Below, one piece after another: positions 43,136 to 57,496 of a stretch of DNA of 64,000 nucleotides. A model generated the notes under the pieces. That model made no database searches. It was not told the DNA's origin and saw nothing but the letters and a program-made list of their open reading frames with translations. The DNA comes from Nothophoma quercina (Eukaryota; Ascomycota; Dothideomycetes; Pleosporales; Didymellaceae). The first letter of the stretch is position 1, and every line of letters begins with the position of its first letter. Both the position numbers and the translations under genes were made by a program. The DNA lies in NCBI GenBank assembly GCA_021642125.1, contig JAKIXB010000018.1:186001-250000 (forward strand), written 5' to 3'.

Positions 43136-46100
43136 AAATATATAGAGATAGATACTACCTTACTACTAATATTACTTATAGCTTAATCTTAACTTCCTTT
43201 AATTTTAAGTTAGGTAAGTACAACTTTTATTACTCCTCTTCTAACGCATCGCAAACTCTATATATATATTAACTATTAGATTAAAAGTAGCTATATTCTA
43301 GGATAGAATATAGATCTTCCTTTGAAATTATAGCTTCTCTTACTATCTTGTGTATTAGTAGCACTGCTACGTAGGCTAAGATAGTAGGCAACACTGTAGT
43401 AGATAATAAATAAAATACTTTATTAGTTAAACTTGCCTTGTATAGGTTACTAAAGGGGCTCTAGTAATCCTAAGCTTGTAGTTTAGGCTATAATAAAGCT
43501 TACTAGAAAGAGATATCTAGTCTCCTACTTATCTTGTAGTACAACGCTTGTATTAATTATAATAGAAGTAACCTTCTTTACAACCTAGCGCGTTCGCTAA
43601 GTAGCTTAGATGTATAAAATTAGTAGTTACTAGCTTAGTCTCTAACTATCTTAGGAAGGCGTAGTCTATAATAGACTTGATAAATTCTAGTACTTTATAG
43701 TATACGTACGGATACTCTAAGAAGCTTTACTATAACTAATAGTTGCTTCCTTTATAGTAGTAGGCTGTAGTCCTATTACTTTGTATATAATTAAGTTAAC
43801 AGTACTTCTACCTATATTGCATAAGATAAACCTATTACTAATAGTAAACTAGGTATCCTAGGTAGTACTATGCAAGGTATTAATAGCGTAGATTATAGCT
43901 ACCTTAGGTTTAGTTATAAGTAGGGGCTTTGTAGTTATCTAAGGAAACTTAGGGGAGTTAAAACCAGCCCGTTTAACAGAGAGAACTATATAGCTAGTAA
44001 AGGATCTACTACACTAATTACTTCTATTACATCTATTTTAGCTTTAATAAGTTAAAAGAGGAAAGTCTATCTTACTTAGTAGTTTATAGCTTTAGGTTTA
44101 TAGGCCTTGCTTAGCTCCTACAGCTAAGCTTGCAGAGGATCCTTTTATTATTATAGCTAGTTAAGTCTTTAATTAAATACTAATAGATTACCCTAGCAAC
44201 TTACGTCGTTATGCGCTAGTGTTATAAGTTATTTATACTAGTATTAGTATTTCTACGCTAGAATCTATTATATACACTGCTTACGCGCTAGCTACTTGTA
44301 TTACTATACTACCTTAAATATTACGCTACTTCTAGCAAGTTAATTATATTATTAGAAGATGTTATTACTATATAGTATAGTTTAAGTTCTTTATTTATTA
44401 GTTGTAAGTAGCAAAGGCTATATTAATACCTTAAGTAGCTATTTATACCTGTATAGCGTTTATTTAACTCTTAATTATTTTAAAAATAGCCTATAGGTCC
44501 TGTGTCTCTTTCTTACTTAGGTTTTCTATTAAGGTAGTTATATACGCCTGTAGGTTTACTACATCCTTTAGCCCTCTTATAGCAGTATTTTTATCCTAAT
44601 TACTCTTTTTATTTAGCTTAGCACCTACTGTTGCAACATAATCTATTATACTTTTATTATTATAGTCTACGTTAGCAATATTATGCACTAGGGAGTGTAA
44701 TATCTAGCTTATTAACAGAGATAGTAATGCTAGGTTTAATACATGCCTACGTTAAAGGAGAGGCCTATTAGAATTACTACTAAAGTTGCAATTATTATTA
44801 TTCTTAGTACTAATACTATACACTTAACTACGTAGTATAGTATATTAACTCTTATATCTACTACTAACATCGTTGCTATTGCAACTAGTATAAAGGTTTA
44901 ATAGTATTACAGTGTAATTGCTATGCCTAGAGTAGCTAATATATCCTACTTACTCTAGAGGAGCTAGGAGTTTACTAAAGCTATTATAATAGTGTAACTA
45001 GCAACACTTATTATTAGTACTAGGCTAAGCGCGAATAAATAACCTATAAGCCTAATACTACTATAATTAACTTAACCTTACTAGAGGTGTACGTCTACTA
45101 ATAACACTAGCTACTTAGCTACTAGGATTTATATCTTTACTCTCTTTATAGTTATAGTACGTCTAATTTAGTACCCTTGCCCTTTTATCTAGTATCTATA
45201 ATAACTATAGTTTACCTCCTTTTACGCGTTAGTAAGAGTAATAGTACGTCTTATATTATAACGTAAGCATCTTCTATGCATACTAATTAGAGGTAAACTT
45301 AAAAAAGAACTTATACCTACCTTCTTACTGCGTTAGATCTTTAGCTATATCTTAGTAAACCTTTTTACTAAGTAGCTCTATATTATAGTACCTACTTACT
45401 ATACTATTAAGACGCTAGTTTAGCTCTGTTAACTAGATATTATTATAAAACTTTATCTAGATAGTGTCCCTAAAGAGGTCTAGATACTAGGCTATATAGT
45501 TAGCAAGGTTAATAATGCTAATAGACTTAAGGATATAATAAGGTCTAGGAATCTTGCCCCTCTCTACTAGTAGCTAGTTATTAGTTAGTAGGGGCTAGTT
45601 TAGATCCTGTTTCCTCTTCCTCTTTAGCTTTATTATAAATATGCTAGTCTCTTAGCTACTATCTAGTATATTTATATTGTATTTTTACTATATAGGTAGA
45701 GTTAGGTCTATTGTTACGTATAGTTTAGTACACGCGTTTAAATAAGAGAGCTACTAAGCTAAGACTACTATATTACTATTATATCTTTAAAGTATATTAG
45801 TATATTAGCTAATAGCCTTAGTAGTGTTGTGTATAATATAGTATATACTATCTAGGGTATATAACTAGTTTAATAAGCGCCTATATATAGATAGCGTAAG
45901 GCTTATCTACTAATAAAATGTAGCTACCTTACTTCTATAGCAAGCTATAAGTAAGCTACTATTATAGTTATATAACTAGGAGTAGTAATAGCTAATATAT
46001 CTACTTAGAGGAAGTTATTATACTATCTTGTAATTATTATATACTTACTACCTCTAGGTTGTTACATAGCTAGCAAGAAGATTATAACACTTTTATATAA

Positions 46101-46264
46101 GTAAGATATAATAAATTAACGTCTCTTCTTTATACTTTATATCTACAATCTTTCTATCTCTATACTATTCCTTAAGATGTTTTTTTCTAGCGCCTCTAAC
46201 TTTATTATAGGTAATAAAGACTTTTACCTATATTAGCTCTTTAACTTTGCTAATACTTATAGTA

Positions 46265-48128
46265 ACGTACCCTACGGGCGAGTTGGATAACAGGTGAGCT
46301 GGACACTTTTGCTAAGACCTTACCAAAATAGACCCTACTATGGCTTATAACAACCCCCTTTAGTACTTTATAGCATAGAACAACCTAGAATATTATTTAG
46401 AAAGTACTTCTACTTCTTACTTACATGTTCGCGTATTATACTTAGTCTAGTTGCACCTTCTACAACGCCTTTAGGTTAGCTTACCCCCCTTAGCGCATAC
46501 TTACTTTTTTACCTTCTTCCTATTACTGCGCGCCCTAAACTCTTTAAGAGTTGTTAATCGCAGGCCTTCCTTAACTATAAGAGTCCCTTCTACTTTAACT
46601 TGCTTTCTTTTATGTAATTTATATCACGTAGCAGCCTTATTTACTACTTAAAGCTTAGCTATTTCCTATTATGCTAATACTAGCTTATGCGCAATTATTG
46701 CTGTACCCTTTAAGACCTTCTTAAACGCCTTAACTATAAAGGTTAGAGAGCTGTTTATATGCCTTTAAATCCTTACCTTTATAAGTATTAATTATAACCC
46801 TAGTTCTAGGGTATTACTTAGTATTTATAACTGCTAGGTCTTATTATTAATAGTAAGTAGTAGTAATAGAGTGCGCAGCTTTATATTAAGGCCTATTATA
46901 ACCTATTATAAGTTAAATAGGACTAGTCTAGCGCCTTAGAACCCTCCTTAGATATTACTTAAAGTAAATAACGCCTTAAAGGCTACTATAAAGTATAGTA
47001 AGAACTTAGTCTTTATTATGTAAGTAATTTAGTTATAAATAAGGTTTTTAGCTTAGCACCTATATACCTTCTTTAAAGGGGAGAAATAATCTATATTAAG
47101 TGGCTGTAGGAGGTGTAATAAGTAAGGAGGTATATAAATAGTAATAATCTTATTATCCTTGTAGTATTACTAGAAGTTAAGTAAGTTATAGCTTTTATAG
47201 CTATTAATAACTAGTATATAGTAGGTGCTAATAGTACGTCCCTTTATATGCGCGTTAAAGTGCTTTAACTAGTCTAGACTATGTTTATTTGTAGTCTAGC
47301 CGTTGTTAGAGACTGTAATAACCTAATCTTAGGGCAGATCCTCCTCTTTATACTAAGTAGAGAGGTAATAGTAGGCCTTAAAGATAATAAAGGGTAGAAT
47401 AGCCTACCCTTTAGTATTAATACCTTGTATAACTGTTGTCTACTCTTAATTGCCTAGCTAGACAGCCTTTAGCTATCCTTGTCTTTCTAAAGCTATAATA
47501 ACTACTCTAGTTAATATCTAGCCTATTATAAAGCTAGCCTTGTTAAAGTTGTAGGTGTTATTATCTAGGATACTATACTTAGCTTTAATATTCTTTATAA
47601 GGCTAAACTAGCCCTAAATTACCTTAGGATCCTTATAGAGAGCTCTCTTATAGTTATACTTATAATTAAATCTTACTATAAGCTCTAGTTAGCGCTTAAC
47701 AAACGTACTAGGCTAGTTTATACTAATATAGCCTAGATTACGCTTAGTGCGCAAGGAATTAGCTATAGTAGCTATATCTACTAGTTATAGGGGAAAACCT
47801 TAAGTAACTAGCTTAAGTATATAATTAATAATTACTTACTCCTTATTATTATCTAGGCTACGTAAGTTAGCTATAAAATTAGTGCGTAAAGGTTGTCTAG
47901 CGCGTTAGTTACTTAGTATACTTTAAAAGATCTTATAGATAGCTGCAGCGCGGCATAGGGAGAGATTTAGGTCTTATTTAAAAGCCTAGATTGTAAGATG
48001 TATCTAAGCTTCCTTTAACACGTCTAACTAGCGTTATTAGGGAGGCATTAGTGTGGTAGAAGTGTTATAGTAGGGTTTTAGCAAAAGTGTCTAGCTTACC
48101 CGTTGTCCAACTCGCCTGTAGGGTACGT
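46265..48128 (-). mobile_element. Fot1/pogo-like DNA transposon, copy 1 (1,864 bp, RIP-damaged)
   Basis: Terminal inverted repeats of about 55 bp start ACGTACCCTACGGGCGAG at 46265, and their complement ends at 48128. A TA target duplication lies outside (46263-46264 and 48129-48130), as for Tc1/mariner elements. The minus strand carries the transposase relic; for example KEEDLP-stop-D-stop-VITVSNNG-stop-TTN corresponds to the family's catalytic SDNGWTTN region with both Trp codons changed to TAG. It is the same length as copy 2 and in reverse orientation to it. The 1.86-kb length recalls the Molly/Pixie elements described from Parastagonospora nodorum; that link is from memory. It cannot encode a working transposase. 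Confidence 0.85.
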
Positions 48129-49099
48129 TAAAGCTATTACAACTATTACCCCTCCTACTAACAGCCTCTACAGCCCTCCTTGTCTAGGCTCTCCCTTTTC
48201 TAGGCCTTTTAAGGACCTCTATAGATAGCTAGCAACGTATACCTATATATTTTTAAATTAACATTATAGCTATTACGTGTTATATAGAACTACTTACTTT
48301 TTTAGCTATAGTAGCTTATTATAGGATGCTAGGATAATTAACTCTAGTAAGTAGCTAGTAGCAAGCTAAACCTTAGCAAATATTAGTAAGTACTAGAGAG
48401 GGGAAGCCTATCTACTCTATAAGACTAAGCGCTTTAGATAGAGTAGGACCTAGTAAAGTAATATAATTCTTATATATATATACTACGTTTAAAGGGGTAG
48501 GCTTAGCTGTATTACATCTTATTTACTTATATATAAGTAAGGATTATTAGTATGTAGTAGCTTTATATAGTATAACTAAGTAACTAAGATAATATAGCCC
48601 TACTAGCCTTCTACTTCTTAGTTTTAGAGATTCTTAGCTTATTAATATGGACTTAGTCCCTCTTTAACACCTTACTATTATTAAGTGTCCTTAAAAGTCT
48701 ACAGAACTTCTCTCTTATAGCCTATCCTTAGCTTACTACTTTATATCTGTCTATCTCTAATAGTTCCTATTTATCTAGTCTTAGGCTATCTTCCTATAGG
48801 CTTGCTGTAAAGTCGTTACTACTAGTCTAGATAGGTGTTTATAAGGGTTAACTTACAGCTAGGGTCTATAGCTAGTATATAGTAGATCCTACTATTATAT
48901 CTTTAAGTAGATAAGTAGAACTTATAGAGTATACTAGGATAGTAGAAAGCGTATAACACCTATTAATAGTATAGACTATTACTTATAAACTTCTCCTATA
49001 GACGTAAACAAATATTATAAAGCACTTAAAGCTTAAATAAGTAAAGTAGACGTTTAAACTCTGCGCTAAGGCTATATAGTATTACTTAGTACTCTAATA

Positions 49100-52000
49100 G
49101 ATTCTAATAGTTATTATTTAAACTAGTATAAGTCTATCTGTCTACTGCTAGGCGCACGTAGAAGTGGAATATACTTAAGTTTATCTAGTTAGGTTATCTA
49201 GAGGTATACATTAACTTAAAACAATTAAAAGCTATATATAGGTTATCTTAAGTTAGTAGTTTAGCTATAAGTAGGTTGTAGTAGTATAAGCTATTATAGA
49301 AGATTATAATTACTTCTATTATATATATACACATCCTTAGGAAGTTAGGTATACTAGAGTATAACTACTTAAGCTAGTTCTCCTCTTTAAGATTAGTAAG
49401 AGCAGTATAACTAACTCTATTTATATTTATATAGAAGAACTTATAACGACCCTTAGTACAGTCTAGCTTCTATATTAGGTAACTAAAAAGGGTGTATAAG
49501 GTAAGAGTGTAGTCTCTTATTATAAAGGAGTCTAGGATGTAACTATCTAGAAGTTACACGGAGAAGGTATACGTAAAAAGATAAAATTAAAGGGAAGAAA
49601 GATATAACCTTAGTTCCTTATATAAGGTATATTAATATATAGCGTAATTATTAGCTATACACTACTAATTCAATACCTTTCCTATATTTAGACTAGATAG
49701 ATAAGCTAGTTAATTAGTATATCTAGAGATATACTATAGCGTAGGGCTAGTATATAGTCTAGGTAAGTATGCTAGGTAATAGTATATAGTCTAGGTAGGT
49801 GCACTAGGTAAAGGCAGAACTTACTTCTACGTCCCCTTTAACTAGGTAGTTAATAGCTGAATATCTATAACTATAAGTAGATAAAATCTTCTTCTAACGC
49901 ACACATATAACTATTAGAACTACCTAAAATACTTAGAGTACTATATAGTAAACGTACAAACGTTCTATTGTTACTTTTATTAGGTAAAGGAATTAGGGGA
50001 CCTTAAAGGCTTTAGCAAGGAAGTAATCCAAGCTATAGTTGCTAATAGAGTATTACTAGCTAATATACTAGGTAATACGCTACTAGTATCTCTACAGTCT
50101 ATTAATAGCTATAGTAATATATTATATAACTTATATAATAGGAGTAACGCAGAATTTAACAATAAGGACGATGCCTAGAATATAAAGAACTAGATAGATA
50201 AAGTAGACGGAACCTTTAATATATTTAGTATAGATAAGAGAGGTAATGAGCTAAGTATTCTATAAGACCTAAACTTAATTAATATAACATACCCTATAGG
50301 TGAGTTAGATAATAGGCAAGCTAGACACTTTTGCTAAGACCTTACTATAACACTCTTACTACACTAATACCTCCCTAACAACGCTAGTTAGACATGTTAA
50401 AGGAAGCTTAAATATATCTTATAATCTAAGCTCTTAAATAAGACTTAAATCTCTCCCTACGCTGCGCTACAGCTATCTATAAGATCCCTTAAAGCACACT
50501 AAGTAACTAACGCGCTAGATAACCTTTACGCGCTAATTCTACAGCTAACTTACGTAGCCTAGATAATAATAAGAAGTAAGTAATTATTAATTATATACTT
50601 AAGCTAGTTACCTAAGGTTTTCTCTTATAACTAGTAGATATAGCTACTATAGCTAATTCCTTGCGTACTAAGTGCAATCTAGGCTATATTAGTATAAACT
50701 AGCCTAGTACGTTTGTTAAGTGCTAACTAGAGCTTATAGTAAGATTTAATTATAAGTATAACTATAAGAGAGCTCTCTGTAAGGATCCTAAGGTAATCTA
50801 GGGCTAGTTTAGCCTTATAGAGAATATTAAAGCTAAGTATAGTATCTTAGATAATAATACTTATAACTTTAATAAGGCTGGCTTTATAATAGGCTAGATA
50901 TTAACTAGAGTAGTTATTACAGCTTTAGAAAGACAAGGATAGCTAAAGGCTGTTTAGCTAGGTAATTAAGAGTAAATAATAGTTATATAGGGTATTAATG
51001 CTAAAAGGTGGGCTATTTTACCCTTTATTATCTTTAAGGCCTACTATTACTTCTTTACTTAGTATAAAGAGGAGGATCTGCCCTAAGATTAGGTTATTGC
51101 AGTCTTTAATAATAGCTAGACTATAAATAAACGTAGTTTAGACTAGTTAAAGCACTTTAATGCGTATATAAAGGGACGTACTATTAGCACCTACTATATA
51201 CTAGTTATTAATAGCTATAAGAGCTATGACTTGCTTAACTTCTAGCAATACTACAAGGATAACAAGATTATTACTATTTATATACCTCTTTACTTATTAT
51301 ACCTCCTATAGCTACTTAATATAAGTTATTTCTCCCCTATAAAGAAGGCGTATAGGTGCTAAGCTAAAAACCTTATTTGTAACTAGATTACTTATATAAT
51401 AAAGACTAAGTTCTTACTATGCTTTATAAAAGCCTTTAAGGCGTTATTTACTCTAAGTAATATCTAAGGAGGGTTCTAAGGCGCTAGACTAGTCCTGTTT
51501 AACCTATAATAGGTTATAATAGGCCTTAATGTAAAGCTGCGCACTCTATTACTACTACTTACTATTAATAATAAGACCTAGCAGTTATAAATACTAAGCA
51601 ATACCTTAGAACTAGGGTTATAATTAACGCTTATAAAGGTAAGGATTTAGAGGCATATAGACAGCTCTCTAACCTTTATAGTTAAGGCGTTTAAGAAGGT
51701 CTTAAAGGGTGTAGCAATAATTGCGCATAAGCTAGTATTAGTATAATAGGAAATAGCTAAGCTTTAAGTAGTAAATAAGGCTACTACGCAACGTAAATTA
51801 TATAAAAGAAAGCAAGTTAAAGTAAAAGGGACTCTTATAGTTAAGGAAGGCTTATAATTAATAACTCTTAAGGAGTTTAGGGCGCGCAGTAATAAGAAGA
51901 AGGTAAAGAAGTAAGTACGCGCTAAGGGGGGTAAGCTAACCTAAAGGCGTTATAGAAGGTATAACTAGACTAGGTATAATACGTAAACGTATAAGCAAAA

Positions 52001-54900
52001 GGTAGAAGTACTTTCTAAATAATATTCTAGGTTATTCTATGCTATAAAGTACTAAAGGGGGTTGTTATGAGCTATAGTAGGGTCTATTTTAGTGGGGTCT
52101 TAGCAAAAGTGTCTGGCTTGCCTGTTGTCTAACTCGCCCGTAGGGTACGTTACCTTGTAAAGATCTAGATAATATTAATAACCTTCTTTAGTAAATAGAA
52201 TTCTATTAGTTCTATAGAAATGTTAGACGCTAATAGTAGAAGTAGTTCTAGTAGATTATAGATAGGTACTATAATAGATATATATATAATAGAGATATAT
52301 ATAGCTATAAGGTGCATTATTATATACTACTATATATTATAAAGATTAATTAATATAAGCTTAGGTATATAGCCTACACTAGAGGGTTTATAGAGGCAAT
52401 AAAGTATATATATAATTTAGGTTAAACTAAATATAGTAAGGAGCGCTACTAACCTAAGATAAACCTAGGTAATAAAGTAGAAGTACTATAGCTAGTATTA
52501 TAGCTAGACTATATCCTACTTTAGATATAGCTTATAGAGCAATTCTACAACGTTATAAGAGTAAAGGAACTATAAACTAGTTACTAGTAGAGACTATCTA
52601 AAGCTATAACTAATTAGATTGATAGCAGGATATACTAGAGACTTAAAGCTAATAGTTACTTCTTAGACGCTAGAGAAATCGCGCTCTAGATATTACTAGA
52701 TAAGATAACCCTTATAAACAAGAAAGTAGATACAAGGCTTTATAAGGTAATAGTTGTATTTATATATATACTTAACCTTAACCAAGAAGTACGCTTTAAC
52801 AAGTTTAATACACTTCTTAGTATAGTTATACTAAGTAAGTATAATAATAGCACTCTAGATACCTTCTTATAACTACTAGTAAATAAATATAGAGCTCTAT
52901 CCTATAGTGTACCTGCAATTAATATAAGTAGAGGTAGCAAGGACTTTACTCTTAAAGTATATTTAGTCTTAGTTACTAGTGATAGAAGGGCTGTAGCTAA
53001 AGCTATAAGTATAAAAGAGCCTAGTAATACACTATACTTATACTGCACATATAAGATAAAAGCTATATATAGCTAGACTAAACACTACTATATCCTATAT
53101 ACTTACGTAGATATACGTAACCTCCTATTCTAATAGAATATAGAGTCTTTTATTAATACGTAGACTCCCTCCCTATATAATAGTAACGTAGAAAAGGGTA
53201 TTACCTATTATAGTCTCTTGTGCAAGATACTAAGCCTCTATTAGCTAAATAGCTTTCTAGTAGATATAATACATTGTATTATGTACAACCTTACTTAAAA
53301 TATATTCTAGTTACTCTAAGGTACTAAGTAGGTAAAGCTTTACCTTACTAATCCTTCTTCTCTCTACTACGTTTGCCCTATAAACAAAGTGCGCATTAGT
53401 AAGGTACTAAAGAATGTAAAACGCACTATACTAGCATCTATAGCTCTACTACCTTAAAAGATCTAAATAGATAATATTAAGTAATTAAAGATAGTAGAAT
53501 AAAAGGCCTTCCTACTTATATATAGTCTAGCTATACTATAAGGGGCACTACTAACTACATACTAGAAGAACTTCTATGATTTAAGCTACCTATATAGCTT
53601 ATTACTTTATCTAATAGTGCGCCCTACGTATATTAACAACATCTAAGACATAGTAGAAAGATTTATTAAATAATATAAGAAGTTATACTATACTAACTTT
53701 AAGGAAGTTAATACTTTTTTATAGATCTAAGTATATATATTACAGCGCTATTCCCTTCTGCACCTTATAGATAATATACTTAACTAGGGCCTTACGTCTA
53801 TATTTACGCAGTAGCTACTAGAAGGCTACCTAGGTTATATTAAGAGCAAGGCTAATAGTCTATTATATATAATCTATAGTCTTATAAATAGAGTACTTAA
53901 TAATAACTAATATAATATAGCGCTATACTAGACTAATATATACTAAGTAAGGGCTGCATTACTTACGCAAGTATTCCTATACAAGAAGTTAGTAATACTA
54001 ATAAAGATAACCTTAAGTACTTATCTACAAGTATAGATAGTAGCTAAGGATAACTTCCTAATAAATAGAGACCTAGGGGCATAGATCTTTAGTAGCTATT
54101 AAATTGCAATAGGTGCCTTAGTAACACTACTAGAGTATTAGAGGTTAATAGATATAAACTATTAGAACTACTATATTACGTACTTCTAGAGCAGCGCCCT
54201 TACTTCTCCTATATAGTTTAAAGAAGTTATATGCTTTACCTAGGTCTATAGTAACTCTATATAGAATCTAGCGTTTATAAAAGCATAAAGAACAAGAAAT
54301 AATAATAAGTACTATACTAAGATTAGCAACCTAGATTCCTACTAGTTTAAGGCTTAGTTAATTGTAGGGTTAGTAGGCGTAGTTACTATTTAGGTTAGAT
54401 ATACTAAGAGGAAACGTATTATTAGTAAAGATAGTATATATAATAAGGTTAAGAGAGATATATAGGCTAGGCTCTAATAATCTATTAACTAGTGTATGTT
54501 AGGACTTAGTATTAGTAATAGTACTAAACCCTATAGGATTACTACGTAGTAGCTTACTATACTATACAATCCTAACTATTATAGTTAATAGTTAGATACT
54601 AACATTTACCTACAGATATATTATAGTAGATAGTTACTTCTTTATATAGGGTTACATACCTTGCTTATATTAGTACGTAGCTACCCTTATACGTCTATTA
54701 CCTTCTCTATTTATCTTGTATATATGTTTATAATTACTCTATCTATTATCTAAGAAAGAGAAGGACTAGAGAAGGTATTAAGTAAGTAATTCCTCTTATA
54801 TTTCCTTATACAAGAGGAAGTGCTTGCTTAATATATAGGCTTTTTTTACCGTAAGTTTAATCCTCCTATAAAGCTGCTTTTTTTACTATTTAGTCTTATT
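49100..54900 (+). pseudogene. Plavaka/CMC-like transposase relic, interrupted by Fot1-like copy 2
   Basis: Reading RIP stops as Gln/Trp, plus-strand frames stay coherent over several kb on both sides of the insertion at 50287-52150. Right of it the relic includes LNLNQEVRFNKFNTLLSIVI, DFTLKVYLVLVTSDRRAVAK, LYCTYKIKAIYSQTKHYYI, MYNLTQNIF-LLQGTK, then YDLSYLYSLLLYLIVRPTYI and VERFIKQYKKLYYTN, then LHLIDNILN and LEGYLGYIKSKANSLLYIIY. This order matches what I know of fungal Plavaka-type transposases (the G-D-x-R-A block, the Cys-rich block, the terminal helical Q/E-LYY block). Left of the insertion lies VLLANILGNTLLVSLQSINS. Boundaries are approximate, and no intact frame exists. Confidence 0.5.
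50287..52150 (+). mobile_element. Fot1/pogo-like DNA transposon, copy 2 (1,864 bp, RIP-damaged)
   Basis: The same inverted termini as copy 1 (ACATACCCTATAGGTGAG at 50287; complement of ACGTACCCTACGGGCGAG ending at 52150) are flanked by TA on each side (50285-50286, 52151-52152). The plus strand carries the relic transposase in order: a DNA-binding half, RALCKDPKVI, ILDNNTYNFNKAGFIIG (former DE-T-GF region), AVFNNS-stop-TIN (former SDNGW), YILVINSYKSYDLLNF (former LLIDGHESH) and YFSPIKKAY. Acidic catalytic positions and Trp codons are lost through C-to-T or G-to-A changes. It sits inside the Plavaka-like relic, so it inserted later. Confidence 0.85.
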
Positions 54901-56040
54901 AGAATAATATACTCTAATAGCTCCTATACGCAGCTTATTATCTCTCTTATACGTAAGATAGTCTATGTATAGATAGACCTAAACCTTAGTAGCCTACTAT
55001 TAGTAATCGATTTCTATACGCTTTAGCTAGTTTATATAGAAATAGACCTAAACCTTGTTAGCTTACTATTAGTAATCTATCTCTACACGGACCTAGTCTA
55101 AGCCTATAGAACCTTCTAGCTATAATATCTTAATTTATAAACGTACGCATCCTTAGCCTTGTTAGAAAGATATACTTTAATAGCTGCTGTAAGCAGCTTA
55201 ATCTCCCTTATATATATAAGGGAATTTATATATAGATAGATCTAAACCTCATTAGCTAGCTATTAGTAATCTATCTCTATAGCCTTTAACTAGTCCTTTA
55301 GTTCTTCTAGAGTTGCGTCTTTATGTGTAGTGCAGATCTTAGTATCTATAATATAGATTATTATATTTGTAAAGGTAGTCTTTATTTTTACTATTGCAAC
55401 TAGCTTACTAATAAGGAAAAAGTTACTAGGGTTATAGATAGTCCTACTAATAGAGGCGTTTAATCTTTATAGTAGCTGTTATAGCTAGCTTGCTAATAGG
55501 GAATAAGTTACTAAGGTTATAGATAGTCCTACTAATAAAGGCGTTTATATTACTGCAAGCTATATAAAAGTAGTAAATAAGATATTACTTAGTTCCCTAT
55601 AGCTAACCTGCTTAGTTAAAGTAGTTAGTGTAAAGTAGAGAGGTTATAGTAGTGTAATTAAGTATAATTAGGAGTAAAGCTAAGTTTTCCTTAGTAAATA
55701 GTAATACCTTAACTATACTACACCATCTATACATCTAAATTTAGTTAAGAGCAAGTTTAGTAATAGTAGTAACTTTAGTAGGAGTAAAGCTATATTCTCC
55801 TTAGTAAATAGGGATAGCACCTTACTAAGAGAACTACTATTACCTACTAAAAGCACGAAGAGCTAGGCGCTCTTTACTAATACCTTTAAGTGCCTTCTAT
55901 TAACTAGCTTTAAAAAGTAGGCTTACATTATTAATAGCAAAATAACAACTACTATTACCTACTAAAAGCATAAAGAACTAATTACCCTCTATTAATAGCT
56001 CTAAGTGCCTTCCAGCAACTAGTTTCAAGAAGTAGTAGTA
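54895..56040. repeat. Degenerate tandem and dispersed short repeats
   Basis: Several local duplications lie in a row. A unit containing TAGACCTAAACCTTAGTAGC occurs near 54976, 55045 and 55227. GGTTATAGATAGTCCTACTA occurs near 55430 and 55510. CTACTATTACCTACTAAAAG occurs near 55843 and 55949. All copies differ mainly by C/T and A/G changes. This looks like a RIP-damaged subterminal repeat zone of the large element. Confidence 0.5.
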
Positions 56041-57496
56041 CTTAGAACACGCCTACTTAAATTACTGTCTACAGCCTATTATTAAACTTTAAGATAGTTA
56101 AGATAGCGCTATATACTAGTTATAGTGCTTAATACTCTACTTATTATACTACTTATAAAGGAAAGCTATACTATATCTTGTTTACTAATAGTATCTAGCC
56201 TTATCTACAAGGCTATTACATATTAGTTAGATAGGATAGAAACTATATTAGGTAAGCTTAGCGTAAACGTAATAGTAAAGAGCACAAGAATAAAATAAGA
56301 CCTTTACATAGCCTTAGTGCCTACTATATTACTAAGGCATTAAGACTGTCCTACTAATAGTATAATATATAATTATACATTAGTATTAATAAATATACTA
56401 TATAAGAAGGTACTTTTTAGCTCTAGGATATAGTTATAACTATACTATACCTTCCTTTACTAGAGATACTTAGATTATTCCTTAGCCCTACTACTTACAC
56501 GTTTAAGGTCTTGTTTAAAGGTAATAGAGGTAATAAGTAACTTATAATTTAGTGTAAAGGGGTTAAGGTCTTTATAGGTACGCCCTTGTTAAATCCTACT
56601 TATATACTAATACTAATAGATTAGTACATTTACGCACTATACTACTATAAAGTCCTTTAGCTTTAAGTATATTACTAGTCTTCTTATTAGCTATAATAGT
56701 TTATAGCACCTAAAGATGGTAGTTAGTAATAGATTCTCTAGTACTAAGTAGGCTAAGATCTAGTATAGTAACTTTAAGTACTATAGTAAAGTAATAAAGA
56801 TAGTTGTTAATATGCTTAGCATTGCTATAATAGTAAGGATTTTAGAAACAGCTACTTACTTTAACATCCTAATACTAAGTAGGTATAAGGCTTAGCTTAG
56901 TTTCTACCTATATAAGCTACTTAAGATAGATAACTAACTCTACTATAACGTAAAGTAACACCTTCTTAGCATAGCTATAAAGTACCTCTAAAAGTGTCCT
57001 AAAGAGATTAATAATAGCAAACCTCTTAGTGTCCTAGGCTTATTTAACCTGCGTTACCCTAAGATTATTACTAACGCACCTAAGAACTACTATAGGAGTA
57101 ATAACTTACTACCCCTTAGTATTAGTAAAAGCGTAGTATAACTATAATCTATAGGCCTAGCAAGGAAAGGTACGTTATTTAATTAAGATAGTTACTCTAG
57201 AATATCTAGTATGCTTATAGGAACTAGAACCCTTGCTATTACATTATTACTATATTAATCTATACATAGTAGCTTGCTATATAATGCAGGAGGTAGGATA
57301 AGACTATATATAGAACGTAGTATATATACAAGTAGATATAGCTAATGTAAATACATAAATAGTACCCTAAAATATATATAGTAGCTTCTTATAGAATACT
57401 GCTACTAATGCTACTGTCTAGTTTGCAATATAAGAATCTAGTGCTTATAACACTATAAAAAGTCTAGTGTAAAGTGTTATTTTCTAGTGTCGTCAG

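Noticed and set aside
38912..57480. Centromere-like AT-rich DNA
   Set aside because: Identifiable transposon termini, target duplications and RIP-type stops explain the composition; nothing specific to centromeres was seen.
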